Origin: Gammaproteobacteria bacterium
GTDB taxonomy: Bacteria > Pseudomonadota > Gammaproteobacteria > SZUA-140
DNA: 47,492 nucleotides
Assembly: GCA_026982565.1 (NCBI GenBank)
Contig: JALSGV010000146.1
Coordinates: forward strand, 1 to 47,492
Direction of reading: 5' to 3'
Part shown: positions 18,124 to 26,222 of the stretch, in pieces
Position numbering within the stretch: the stretch's first letter is position 1
How the letters are laid out: each line of letters starts with the position of its first letter
Translations under genes and position numbers: made by a program
Notes under the pieces: generated by a model
Seen by the model: the letters and a program-made list of their open reading frames with translations, nothing else
Database searches by the model: none
Told to the model about the DNA's origin: nothing

Positions 18124-20145
18124 ATGGCGACAAATATACTGGAAATGAATACCTGCCAGCAGCAGGCGCATTTCAAGGATCAGATGCAGGCCTTTGCCGA
18201 CTGGAAGGCCGAACTCACATCTTCCATCAATCAGTTTCATGCCTGGCTGAACCAACACGACCTGGCCAACCCCGAACTCGAACTGCGTATCTATGATGCC
18301 GTCAAGGCACTCAACGACGATCAGCTGAGCATCGCCTTCGTCGCCGAATTCTCGCGTGGCAAGACAGAGTTGATCAACGCCATTTTCTTCGCCGACTATG
18401 GGCGCCGTCTGCTGCCCTCCGAGGCCGGGCGCACCACCATGTGCCCGACGGAGTTGTTCTACGACACGGAGGCGGATGAATCCTACATCAAGCTGCTGCC
18501 CATTGAGACCCGCCTCAGCGATATCAGCCTCTCCGATCTGAAGAACGAGGAAAACTACTGGACCCGCCTGCCCCTGGACACGGACGATCCGGAGCAGATG
18601 GCGGAGACCTTCCGCGAGATCGTCAAGACAAAAATGGTGCCCGTGGCGGAGGCGGAGAAGCTGGGCCTTTTCCATGGGGATTTGGCCGGCGCAGACGAGG
18701 ATGATGCCGCCCCCAAGAAAACGGAAATCCCTGTCTGGCGCCATGCCCTCATCAGCTTCCCCCACACGCTGCTGAAGCAGGGCCTGGTGATCCTGGACAC
18801 ACCGGGACTCAACGCCCTGGGCAGCGAGCCGGAACTGACCCTCAGTATGCTGCCCAGCGCCCAGGCAGTGCTGTTCGTGCTCTCCGCCGACACCGGCGTA
18901 ACCCGCAGCGACCTGGACATGTGGCAAAACCACATCGTGGCCTTCCGCAACAATAAACAGCGTGGCCTGGTGGCGGTGCTAAACAAGATCGACACCCTGT
19001 GGGATGAAATGAAACAAGCCGCGGAGGTGACCGCCACCATTGGCGAGCAGTGCAAGGCCACCGCCAATCTGCTGGGCATCGATGCCCGCAATGTCTTCCC
19101 GGTTTCCGCCCAGAAGGCCCTGCTGGCCAAGACCCGCAACAACGACGAGCTGCTGGCGAAGAGCAATCTGACGGCCCTGGAAAACCTGCTGGCCAACGAG
19201 ATCCTGCCGGACAAACAGAGCATCATCTGGGACAATACGGTCGCCGGCGTGGAAACTCTCATCGCCGACACCCATACGCCCCTGACGGCCCAGATTGAAG
19301 ACCTGGACCAGCAGATCAAAGAGCTGTCCTCCCTGCGTGGCAACAACGAGGAGGTGGTGCAACACCTGTTGCAGAAGGCCAAGGAGAAAAAGGCGACGTA
19401 CTACGAGTGCGTCAAGAGCTTCCAGCTCAACCGCCGCAAGCTGGCGCTGCAGGCCAAGAGCATGTTCAACACCCTGGACATCAAAGCCATCGACCGGGTG
19501 ATCGAAAAAACCCGCAAGGAAATGTCGGGCAGCTGGACCACGCCGGGGATGAAGAACGGCATGCTGGTATTTTTCGACAGCTTGCGCGACGCCATGCAGA
19601 TCATCACCCGCCAGTCCAACGAGACCCATGCCCTGGTGGAAAATATCTACCGTAAATTCAATGAAGAATTCAACCTGAACGTGCCCATACCGAGGAAATA
19701 CCCGGCGCATATCTTCAGCAGCAACCTGGATCAGCTCTACCTGAAATCAGAGGAATTCCGCAACAGCAGTTTCACCACCATCGGTGAGCAAAGCTTCGTG
19801 GTGAAGAAGTTTTTTGTCTCCCTGGTCAGCCATGCCCGGCAGATTTTCCTGGATGCAAACAGGGAGGCGGATACCTGGATGAAGGAAATTATCAACCCCC
19901 TGGTCAACCAGATCCAGGAGAAACGCAAGGGGATCGAGCAACACATGAAGACCCTGAGCAAGATCAGGGAATCGAAGAACAGTGTGGAAGGCCAGCTCAA
20001 GGTGATGAAACAGAAACGCCAGGAACTGGACAGCAAGGTCTCCTCGCTGAAGCAGATGCAGGAGACCCTGGAATCCTGTGCACCATCACGGAATTCACCC
20101 CCGGCAGCGCAAATGGACCTGGAAGAGAAGCGGGAAGCTATTTGA
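18124..20145 (+). CDS. Dynamin-like GTPase
   Basis: 673-residue large GTPase of the bacterial dynamin-like class. G1 is VAEFSRGKTELIN (P-loop 74-81), G3 is LDTPGLNALGSEPE (225-228 for DTPG) and G4 is LNKID (about 286-290). A switch-like T-T-M-C-P-T-E segment lies at 104-110. The remainder is helical with coiled-coil stretches (about 390-450 and 620-670), as expected for the stalk. It likely binds and remodels membrane or complexes with a partner; no second dynamin gene is adjacent. Start at 18124 is supported by aaagga six bases upstream; an upstream in-frame extension to 18070 lacks support. A strong terminator follows. Confidence 0.82.
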   Translation: MATNILEMNTCQQQAHFKDQMQAFADWKAELTSSINQFHAWLNQHDLANPELELRIYDAVKALNDDQLSIAFVAEFSRGKTELINAIFFADYGRRLLPSEAGRTTMCPTELFYDTEADESYIKLLPIETRLSDISLSDLKNEENYWTRLPLDTDDPEQMAETFREIVKTKMVPVAEAEKLGLFHGDLAGADEDDAAPKKTEIPVWRHALISFPHTLLKQGLVILDTPGLNALGSEPELTLSMLPSAQAVLFVLSADTGVTRSDLDMWQNHIVAFRNNKQRGLVAVLNKIDTLWDEMKQAAEVTATIGEQCKATANLLGIDARNVFPVSAQKALLAKTRNNDELLAKSNLTALENLLANEILPDKQSIIWDNTVAGVETLIADTHTPLTAQIEDLDQQIKELSSLRGNNEEVVQHLLQKAKEKKATYYECVKSFQLNRRKLALQAKSMFNTLDIKAIDRVIEKTRKEMSGSWTTPGMKNGMLVFFDSLRDAMQIITRQSNETHALVENIYRKFNEEFNLNVPIPRKYPAHIFSSNLDQLYLKSEEFRNSSFTTIGEQSFVVKKFFVSLVSHARQIFLDANREADTWMKEIINPLVNQIQEKRKGIEQHMKTLSKIRESKNSVEGQLKVMKQKRQELDSKVSSLKQMQETLESCAPSRNSPPAAQMDLEEKREAI

Positions 20146-20225
20146 TGTGCCACGCCAGCCTCCCCCCAGCACCGCAGCTTGCGCCATTCACGCAGATTCG
20201 CTAGACTTATGCTGATAACTGTGGG

Positions 20226-20250
20226 AAAAGCCCGGTAGATCCGGGCTTTT
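20226..20250 (+). terminator. Rho-independent terminator after the dynamin gene
   Basis: Perfect inverted repeat aaaagcccgg/ccgggctttt with a five-base loop, flanked by A on one side and T on the other, 80 bases after the dynamin stop. Confidence 0.85.
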
Positions 20251-20300
20251 CTGCTTGTGGCGAGCGGCCATGCCTGCGCTAAAAAGCAACGCCCATTGCA

Positions 20301-20319
20301 TATAATTATAATCATTCGA
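20301..20319 (+). promoter_or_regulatory. Possible -10 region and Fur-like box
   Basis: tataat at 20301-20306 lies 30 bases before the next start codon. The overlapping 19 bases match the Fur consensus gataatgataatcattatc at 14 of 19 positions. AT-rich promoters give such matches by chance, so this is weak. Confidence 0.25.
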
Positions 20320-20335
20320 TCACTGTCAGCCTCTC

Positions 20336-20860
20336 ATGTCATCACAGCCAGACCAGCGTATTCTATTGAAATATCTCGTGGCCTCGCCACTTTTCTTCTT
20401 CATTGGAACCGTACACGGCGTCATACAGGTGATCCCGCCAGTGCGCGCGTGGCTGGACTCCATTGGCAGCCCCTACGGCGGCCCCGGGCACATGATCGAC
20501 CCCCTCGCCCACGCCCATATCAACGTCGTGGGCGGTGTCGTGCTGTTGTGCATGGCGGTGACCTATTATCTGTTTCAGGCCATTTCCGGACGCCCCGTCT
20601 TTTCCCGGCGCCTGGTCAACCATTCCTTTTGGTGGACGGTCATCGGTATTACCGGGTTCTATTCCACCCTGCTGTTCTTTGGCATCCGGGAAGGACAATA
20701 CCTGCTGGAAGGCAACTCTCTGGCCGCCGAGGAGCTGCACGCCATCTATGGCCCCATCATTGCCACCGTATCCACCGTCATGGGCATTGGGTTCTGGGTA
20801 TTCTTCACCAACGTATTCATGACGGCCAAGGCCGTTTTTTCGCGGCGCCATGCCCCCTGA
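20336..20860 (+). CDS. Half-size heme-copper oxidase subunit I-like membrane protein
   Basis: 174 residues, about four membrane helices. Residues 57-68 (DPLAHAHINVVG) align with the segment of CcoN-type subunit I that binds both hemes (His-x-His), here H59 and H61. The following YYLFQAISGRPVFSRRLVNH and FWW match the conserved stretch after that helix (compare LYSLALANFHYWF in the full subunit at 36137-37546). H27 and H52 are further candidates. No CuB histidines are present, so it is not a complete oxidase; it could be a small heme b protein or sensor. The next gene overlaps its stop by 11 bases. A similar protein is encoded at 42675-43205. Confidence 0.6.
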   Translation: MSSQPDQRILLKYLVASPLFFFIGTVHGVIQVIPPVRAWLDSIGSPYGGPGHMIDPLAHAHINVVGGVVLLCMAVTYYLFQAISGRPVFSRRLVNHSFWWTVIGITGFYSTLLFFGIREGQYLLEGNSLAAEELHAIYGPIIATVSTVMGIGFWVFFTNVFMTAKAVFSRRHAP

Positions 20861-21371
20861 TTGTGGCTGCCCTCCGGAATATCCGGACTGGCACGATACG
20901 GATATCGATCTCGGCGGTTACCGTGTCCACACCCTGCCCATCCCCATGTTCATGCACATGCCCCTCGCCTACGAGATGTATCTGCAGCGCCAGCAGCAGG
21001 CCATCGACGCCCTGCACCTCAAGGAACCCTGGCCGCGGCTGATCCTGACGCGGTCCGGTCTCTTGCGTGGCTCCATCACCCGCCTGCTGGAGGACACCAC
21101 CTCCCTCTCCCGGCATGTGCACAATCTGCCAACCCCTTATCATGTCAGGGCTTTTCTCCACCACGGCAATGTCAGCATGCTTTCCAATCCAGTACGGAAG
21201 ATGCAGATGACCCTTATGGAAGAAGGACGGATTCCCAAGGAGCTCTACCTGTGCCATCTCACCTGCCCGCGCTGCAGCGAGGAACGCGGCGGCGACAAGA
21301 TACTGTTACTGCGCCACTGGCGGGATAGCCCCCTCCTGAAGAAACGCCTGAAGGCGCGCGCCAGGCCCTGA
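20850..21371 (+). CDS. Conserved-looking soluble protein with clustered cysteines, unknown function
   Basis: 173 residues, no signal peptide or membrane helix, family not recognised. Cysteines lie at C5 and C7 (PPDCGCPPE) and at C135, C139 and C142 (LYLCHLTCPRCSEE), with many histidines (H36, H56, H89, H91, H98, H104, H105). These could form a metal or iron-sulfur site, by inference only. The start codon lies inside the end of the half-size oxidase-like gene, so the two are translationally coupled and likely act together. Confidence 0.55.
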   Translation: MPPDCGCPPEYPDWHDTDIDLGGYRVHTLPIPMFMHMPLAYEMYLQRQQQAIDALHLKEPWPRLILTRSGLLRGSITRLLEDTTSLSRHVHNLPTPYHVRAFLHHGNVSMLSNPVRKMQMTLMEEGRIPKELYLCHLTCPRCSEERGGDKILLLRHWRDSPLLKKRLKARARP

Positions 21372-21435
21372 CAATCGCCCGCAAAACCAGAGTCGTCACT
21401 ACGACCAGATTACCCAACCCTTCCCCCTCGCAAGA

Positions 21436-21466
21436 CACATAACCTTTATTTTCAAGTGGTTATGTG
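21436..21466. other. Hairpin with 9-bp arms
   Basis: cacataacc at 21436-21444 pairs exactly with ggttatgtg at 21458-21466. No T run follows on either strand. It lies after the 173-residue protein gene and 34 bases before the putative -35 of the small ORF, so it could end the former or serve as an operator. Confidence 0.4.
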
Positions 21467-21499
21467 GCAGGGAGATTCCCGCTCGCGCGACCTTAATTG

Positions 21500-21529
21500 T
21501 TGACCTTTCTGCTCATAATATGCCATAGT
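21500..21529 (+). promoter_or_regulatory. Sigma-70-like promoter of the 37-residue ORF
   Basis: ttgacc (21500-21505) and catagt (21524-21529) are separated by 18 bases, 68 bases before the small ORF. The -10 is imperfect. Confidence 0.4.
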
Positions 21530-21596
21530 TGAGGCCAAGCACTACGTCGCTAGCGCTAAAATCAACAACAACGTCTGAACCGGGAGGAAAAATAAC

Positions 21597-21710
21597 ATGA
21601 GTGGAGACAACTGGATGGACATCAGCAAACTTGACGGTTTCATTGTCATCGCAGTCCTGGGTATCTGGGGTGTGCTGATCTTTGGCGTCGCCAACAGCCT
21701 GGCGCTGTAA
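21597..21710 (+). CDS. 37-residue single-pass membrane miniprotein
   Basis: Reads MSGDNWMDISKLDG, then a hydrophobic helix (FIVIAVLGIWGVLIFGVA) and a short tail. A strong cgggagg lies about ten bases before the ATG. A promoter-like sequence lies upstream and a perfect terminator 28 bases downstream, so it looks like a complete one-gene unit. No family recognised; small respiratory-complex subunit or membrane regulator are possible. It lies among oxidase-related genes but is not in an operon with them. Confidence 0.65.
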   Translation: MSGDNWMDISKLDGFIVIAVLGIWGVLIFGVANSLAL

Positions 21711-21738
21711 GCCGCCCAGCAAGTTACTGTCAAAACGT

Positions 21739-21772
21739 AAAAAAGGCCGGATGCTTCCATCCGGCCTTTTTT
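21739..21772 (+). terminator. Rho-independent terminator after the 37-residue ORF
   Basis: aaaggccggatg and catccggccttt form a stem of at least 12 bp with a cttc loop, followed by six T. A textbook terminator; flanking A and T runs make it potentially bidirectional. Confidence 0.9.
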
Positions 21773-21973
21773 ATTTATGCCTCTTTTCCATGCACCGCCC
21801 TTGAAAACCGCAGCGGATTAAAGGAATATAACCTTCATAGCTGTGTCATTGCCGGGCAGTGGCAGGAACGCCCATGCAAAGGACTGATTCAACCCGTTGT
21901 TTGAAATCACAAGCGCGCGCTCACTTACAAATGTCATGGCGCCCGGACAAGGCGCTCATGCAGCAGATCATTA

Positions 21974-22984
21974 ATGGCCCGACGTAGACAACTCGTACAC
22001 GAGCAGACTTTCAGAACCATCCTGTTGTGGCTGGGCTGGGCGTCAACGGCCATTGCGGTCTACTTTGTTCTCTACCTCGACACCGACGTCTGGGAACATA
22101 TCAAGCAGGACCAGAGCAAGATCACCTGGGTGATCATTGGCATGTTCCTTCTGGGGCTCCTGATCAGCCTGCACCTGACACTGGCCATTACCAACGAGGC
22201 CATGCAGGCGGTCAGGTTTGGAGATATCGCCAAAAAGGAAAGTCTGCACGGCGTCAAACCGCAGAGCGACTTCCATGCCATCCAGCGTTTCTTCCTGTCG
22301 CTCAAGGATATCCTGGAGAAAAATGCCACGCCGGACATCGAGTCATTGATCGAGGTGGAGCTTGCCGACTACCGCCGCAAGAGCCATGTGGTTGAAGTCA
22401 TGGGTAATCTTCTCATTACCCTGGGCCTGATCGGAACGGTGATCGGCCTCACCCTGACGCTGACCGGATTGACGACCTCCCTGGATGCCCTGGGGCATGA
22501 CCAGAGCCGCCTGATCGATGGTTTGAGACGCGCCATGGGGGGAATGGGCACCGCTTTCTATACGACGCTGCTGGGTTCTGTCCTGGGCGGGATCCTGCTG
22601 CGCGTCTTCGCCCTGATCACCGATGGCGGCATCGACAATCTCACGGACATCCTCAAGAAGATCTGCATGGTCTATTGCGCCTCTGACATCAAACCCACCT
22701 TTGAGCGGGACATGCGGATCATCAATGCGGAGATCGAGCGCCTGGGGGCCAACGTGCGGCTGCTGCGCGAGGCGCTCAGCGATACCAGGGTCGCCATGCA
22801 CGAATTTCATGACGAAGCAAAGAAGCTCAACCAGCTCAACGACGAGGACGACAGGGAGAAGACCCTGCGTGACTCGGTGGTGCTGCAGATGTACTATTCA
22901 GATCTCCTCAAGAATGAAATCCGCATGGTGAACAAGATCAACCGCTCGTGGTGGGGCAAGCTGCGCCGTGCTCTGCGCAACTAG
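21974..22984 (+). CDS. MotA/TolQ/ExbB-type proton channel family protein
   Basis: 336-residue inner-membrane protein. Helices lie at about 15-35, 50-72, 140-165 (VMGNLLITLGLIGTVIGLTL) and 185-215 (GGMGTAFYTTLLGSVLGGIL); the last two carry the G-rich MotA/ExbB core with G-x-I-G-T-V-x-G and the conserved G-T-A-F-x-T-T-L-x-G. A cytoplasmic segment (75-138) and a long helical tail (from about 225 to 336) extend it well beyond TolQ length. It should form a pentameric stator-like channel. The partner is the next gene, whose TM resembles MotB/ExbD. The two form an isolated pair distinct from MotAB, TolQR and ExbBD. Confidence 0.82.
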   Translation: MARRRQLVHEQTFRTILLWLGWASTAIAVYFVLYLDTDVWEHIKQDQSKITWVIIGMFLLGLLISLHLTLAITNEAMQAVRFGDIAKKESLHGVKPQSDFHAIQRFFLSLKDILEKNATPDIESLIEVELADYRRKSHVVEVMGNLLITLGLIGTVIGLTLTLTGLTTSLDALGHDQSRLIDGLRRAMGGMGTAFYTTLLGSVLGGILLRVFALITDGGIDNLTDILKKICMVYCASDIKPTFERDMRIINAEIERLGANVRLLREALSDTRVAMHEFHDEAKKLNQLNDEDDREKTLRDSVVLQMYYSDLLKNEIRMVNKINRSWWGKLRRALRN

Positions 22985-23012
22985 GGCGTGCTGACACTCA
23001 TGTAGCAGAAGC

Positions 23013-23783
23013 ATGGCCTATAAACGAAAGCGCAGTTCCTCCAATATTCACGAAAGCTTCTCCGACGTGGCCCTGCTCATGCTGGCCACCTTCATCTTTC
23101 TGCTGGTGATCATCCTCATTTCCTCACGACTTGCGGAGGAAAATGAATTGCCGCGACTGCAGAAGGAAGTGGAAAAACTGCGTGAACAGGTAAATCTCTC
23201 TGAAGCAGACAAGGAAAGACTCAAAAAAGATCTCGAACGGGTCATCATCACCGATCCCGAAACCCAGATCAAAACCATCCTCGACTCAGCCAGCATTGGA
23301 CGCAAGGATTTCGATCTTTTCGTCGCAGGCCTGAAGGACATCCCCGGCAAGGATATCCACCTGGTCGTCGACGCCACGGGCTCCATGCACGGGGTGTCCA
23401 TATTCCTGGTACCCATTCTGCGCCTTATCGTCATTCGCGCCAACAAGGAACTGAACGCCATCACCTGGTTCTCGGACAATCGCGCGGTCACCAGCACCGG
23501 CACCATGGCCGAAATGTTCGACAATCTGATGAGCGAGGCCCCCTTCGTGGGCAACCGGGAAACCATCGGCCGGGCGTTCCGTGTCGCTGCCAACGAGGCG
23601 CCCATTCCTGGCGCCTATATGCTCATCGGCGATGAACCCTCAGACGATGTCATCCACTACACCAACATTCCCAGCCCGGTCTTCACCCTGCCCATGGGAC
23701 GCCTGGACCCTCCCACAGAGGCGGAATACCGCTCCCTTGCCGAAAAAACGGGCGGCAAGATGCTCAACCTGAACTTCAAATAA
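23013..23783 (+). CDS. MotB/ExbD-like single-TM protein with coiled coil and VWA domain
   Basis: 256 residues. N-terminal ESFSDVALLMLATFIFLLVI (14-33) mimics the MotB/ExbD helix with the proton-carrying Asp (D18). A coiled coil follows (about 41-80, LPRLQKEVEKLREQVNLSEA). The rest is a VWA-like domain: IHLVVDATGSMHGVS gives a MIDAS loop with D120, T122 and S124 (a D-x-T-x-S variant of D-x-S-x-S), then ITWFSDNRAVTSTG with a second metal-site Thr candidate and YMLIGDEPSDD. So a proton-motive-force-driven channel may move a metal-binding adhesion-type domain in the periplasm. It starts 28 bases after the channel gene. No OmpA-type peptidoglycan-binding domain is present. Confidence 0.75.
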   Translation: MAYKRKRSSSNIHESFSDVALLMLATFIFLLVIILISSRLAEENELPRLQKEVEKLREQVNLSEADKERLKKDLERVIITDPETQIKTILDSASIGRKDFDLFVAGLKDIPGKDIHLVVDATGSMHGVSIFLVPILRLIVIRANKELNAITWFSDNRAVTSTGTMAEMFDNLMSEAPFVGNRETIGRAFRVAANEAPIPGAYMLIGDEPSDDVIHYTNIPSPVFTLPMGRLDPPTEAEYRSLAEKTGGKMLNLNFK

Positions 23784-23795
23784 AACCTGGCCGCT

Positions 23796-24221
23796 TCAGT
23801 GCGGCCTTCTGGTCTGCACGTTGTGAATCTCGATACGGATAATGTTGTCGGACACGGGCTGAAACATGATCAGGCCTTCAGTTGCCCGGGTCCCATTGGT
23901 GTACGTGGTGTTGTAGCGCAATATGTAACGTACGCCGCTGAATACCGTATTGACCACGATATCCTTGAACTTGTAGCTCTCCAGGTCTCCCAACTTCTGT
24001 TGATACTCTTCCAGTTGCCGGATGATCTCGGCGCGCGGCTGCTTTTCCACGTACAGCTCCGCCGCACTGGCAAAATCGCCCTGCTTCAAGGCCACATAGA
24101 ACTGCTCTCCGATTTCCTCGGCGGACGGACCAGCCGGTCCTGACTCTCCGCACCCTGTAAGGGTAATAACCATCAACAACAGGAGTGCCGGCAGGAGGGT
24201 TGCTGTGCGCTGTATTGGCAT
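23796..24221 (-). CDS. Small lipoprotein of unknown function
   Basis: 141 residues. Signal peptide with lipobox LTGC (C24), Asp absent at +2 (Gly-Glu), so outer-membrane sorting is expected. The mature part has a helical segment SAEEIGEQFYVALKQGDFAS and AAELYVEKQP, then beta-rich YKFKDIVVNTVFSGVRYILR, a layout like DUF4864/NTF2-like lipoproteins. I choose the ATG at 24221, with gggag eight bases upstream; a longer frame reaches 24344 with an ATG at 24254 that lacks a Shine-Dalgarno. It converges with the VWA gene, leaving 12 bases between stops. Confidence 0.65.
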   Translation of the reverse strand: MPIQRTATLLPALLLLMVITLTGCGESGPAGPSAEEIGEQFYVALKQGDFASAAELYVEKQPRAEIIRQLEEYQQKLGDLESYKFKDIVVNTVFSGVRYILRYNTTYTNGTRATEGLIMFQPVSDNIIRIEIHNVQTRRPH

Positions 24222-24450
24222 GACTAGGCTCCCAAATAATGTTAGAATTTTCATGCAGATACAGTTCCGAAAAAAATCTGTAACGTCCGGGTACCGCATG
24301 GGATATAATTGAAGCACCACTGCTGACCAGCACCCTCCGGGCATTCTGCATAGTAGTGGTGGGGGGATAACTTACACCGTGATCAAGTCAGAGTAAAGGT
24401 CTGTGGCATCGCCGCCAGATCTGTATCAGCGTTATTTGCTTTATATATAG

Positions 24451-25758
24451 ATGACACCCATGAGCAGTAATACGACATTCAAGGACATCCCAATCACCCA
24501 GGAAATAAAGAAGCCAAGGCTGTCATGGGTACGCATGGCTTCACGCATCGGTTTCCTGGCACTCCTGGTGCTGATTCCCACGACCGGCCTGTTCCGCATC
24601 GACCTTTCTTCCGGCTTCGTCATACTCAACCATCAGATCTGGTTTTCCGATTTCTTCATCGTGTTCGGCTTCTGGCTCGCCATCGCCAGCCTGCTCATTC
24701 TGCTGTATTCTTCTTTTGGAACGGTATTCTGCGGCTGGGCCTGTCCACAGAATACCATGTCGACGTGGGCCAACAAAACGACATCCAGGCTGTTGGGCAA
24801 GCGCGCCTTGATCAACTGGGGCGATGACGAATCCAATGTCAAAGTCTCCTCCGGAAAAAACAAGAAGAAAAACTGGTTCCTGCTCTTTCTCAGTATTCTC
24901 GGCATGTCCATGCTGGTTTCCCTGCTGCCCCTGCTGTATTTCTTTCCACCGGGCGCCATCTGGTCCTTTATCACCTTCCAGGAAGATCCCAGACTGGCAG
25001 GCTCGCTGCACTGGATCTACACAGTCTTCGTTTTCATCGCCTTCGCCAACATCGCCGTGGTCAGACACTATGTGTGCCGCTACATGTGCATCTATCGCAT
25101 CTGGCAATTCCTGTTCAAGACCCGGGATACCCTGCATATCGAATACGATGCCGGGCGGGGCGCCGAGTGCAGCAAATGTAATTACTGCGCCACGGTCTGC
25201 CCCGTGGATACGGATCCACGCAACACAGCGACTTACGACAGCTGCACCAACTGCGGGGAATGCATTACGGCATGTGACAACCTGCACCGCAAGGACGGCG
25301 TCAAGGGCCTGTTGCATTACAAATTCGGCCGGCGCACAGACAAGGAAGACATCAAGAACCGGATGAGCCTGGCTTCCTTCGCACGGCGCGCCTCCTGGGT
25401 ATTGCCGGTCTTCGTGCTGGCCATCGGTATGTTCATTTGGGGACTGGTCATCTATAAACCCTACCACTTGTCCGTCTACCGTGCCGACATCCGCCATGGC
25501 GATAAGATCCAGAACTACCGCATCAACATCGCCAACAAACGCTATGAGCCGGCGACTGTGAGCTTTTCGGTCGCCGGAATTTCCGATCAACTGTACGAGC
25601 TAGACACCGAGCAGGTGACTTTTGAGACCGCAACCCGCAAGGATCTCAATCTCTATATCGACGATTCTCTGGAACCTGGGCTTTATACCATTCGGGTAAC
25701 CGCTGTCTCACAAGACGGCTGGCAGGAAAGCTACAATTTTCAACACTATGTACGCTAG
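24451..25758 (+). CDS. ccoG: CcoG/FixG/RdxA cytochrome oxidase accessory ferredoxin protein
   Basis: 435-residue membrane iron-sulfur protein that supports copper delivery to cbb3 oxidases as a Cu(II) reductase. Helices at about 35-50, 65-90, 145-165, 190-205 and 313-335. The TM motif FCGWACPQ (93-100) and the HYVCRYMCIY pair are family hallmarks. Two [4Fe-4S] sites are complete: C240, C243, C246, C250 and C265, C268, C271, C275. The C-terminal FixG immunoglobulin-like domain spans about 345-435. It lies 8-13 kb from the cbb3-like oxidase on the other strand and is followed by two membrane-associated proteins. No clear Shine-Dalgarno before the ATG; 24460 is an alternative. Confidence 0.9.
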   Translation: MTPMSSNTTFKDIPITQEIKKPRLSWVRMASRIGFLALLVLIPTTGLFRIDLSSGFVILNHQIWFSDFFIVFGFWLAIASLLILLYSSFGTVFCGWACPQNTMSTWANKTTSRLLGKRALINWGDDESNVKVSSGKNKKKNWFLLFLSILGMSMLVSLLPLLYFFPPGAIWSFITFQEDPRLAGSLHWIYTVFVFIAFANIAVVRHYVCRYMCIYRIWQFLFKTRDTLHIEYDAGRGAECSKCNYCATVCPVDTDPRNTATYDSCTNCGECITACDNLHRKDGVKGLLHYKFGRRTDKEDIKNRMSLASFARRASWVLPVFVLAIGMFIWGLVIYKPYHLSVYRADIRHGDKIQNYRINIANKRYEPATVSFSVAGISDQLYELDTEQVTFETATRKDLNLYIDDSLEPGLYTIRVTAVSQDGWQESYNFQHYVR

Positions 25759-25761
25759 AGC

Positions 25762-26202
25762 ATGATAACCATGAACGATACACCGCAAAACAAGAAACCC
25801 TTGGTCAATCCCATCGATGAAGTAGAATGGGGAGAGGAGCGCGAGGATCACCTGGGTTACAAAAATGCCAATGACCGAATAGAGAAACGTGGCCTGGAAG
25901 ACTGGGAAATGGTCGAATACATGTCCGAGAAATCGGATCACAAGATTCCCTACTGGTTCATTGCACTGTTCTTCATTCTTTTGCTGGTTGCCGTGGGCCT
26001 GACCTTCCCCTTCTGGGGTGTGCGGCCCGGATTCGAGCGCCCCTGGTTTGACTGGGGTATACCGGCTGCCGTTGCCTGGGTGGTCAGCATGGCAGCAGTT
26101 ATCTACTACTTGGTTGATTACCGCATATCCCGCGCCGAGAAAAAGGAGCAGGAGGAAAAAGAAAAGGCAGCGGCAGCCAAGGATAATACGGGTACTGAAT
26201 AA
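25762..26202 (+). CDS. Two-TM protein in the ccoG operon
   Basis: 146 residues; start three bases after the ccoG stop, so co-transcribed. A hydrophilic N-terminus (1-70) rich in acid residues, then helices YWFIALFFILLLVAVGLTFP (about 74-93) and PAAVAWVVSMAAVIYYLV (about 110-128), and a charged Glu/Lys tail. Its loop PFWGVRPGFERPWFDWG resembles the segment after the first helix in the 217-residue protein at 34373-35026 (MPIWGQRPTAEL), suggesting a shared fold. Probably an assembly or accessory factor for the oxidase; not assignable to CcoH or CcoI. Confidence 0.6.
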   Translation: MITMNDTPQNKKPLVNPIDEVEWGEEREDHLGYKNANDRIEKRGLEDWEMVEYMSEKSDHKIPYWFIALFFILLLVAVGLTFPFWGVRPGFERPWFDWGIPAAVAWVVSMAAVIYYLVDYRISRAEKKEQEEKEKAAAAKDNTGTE

Positions 26203-26222
26203 CGCTTCAAGGAATGACTCAT

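Noticed and set aside
23013-23783. Zorya-type ZorB
   Set aside because: ZorB ends in an OmpA-type peptidoglycan-binding domain; here the domain is VWA, and no ZorC/D/E genes are near.
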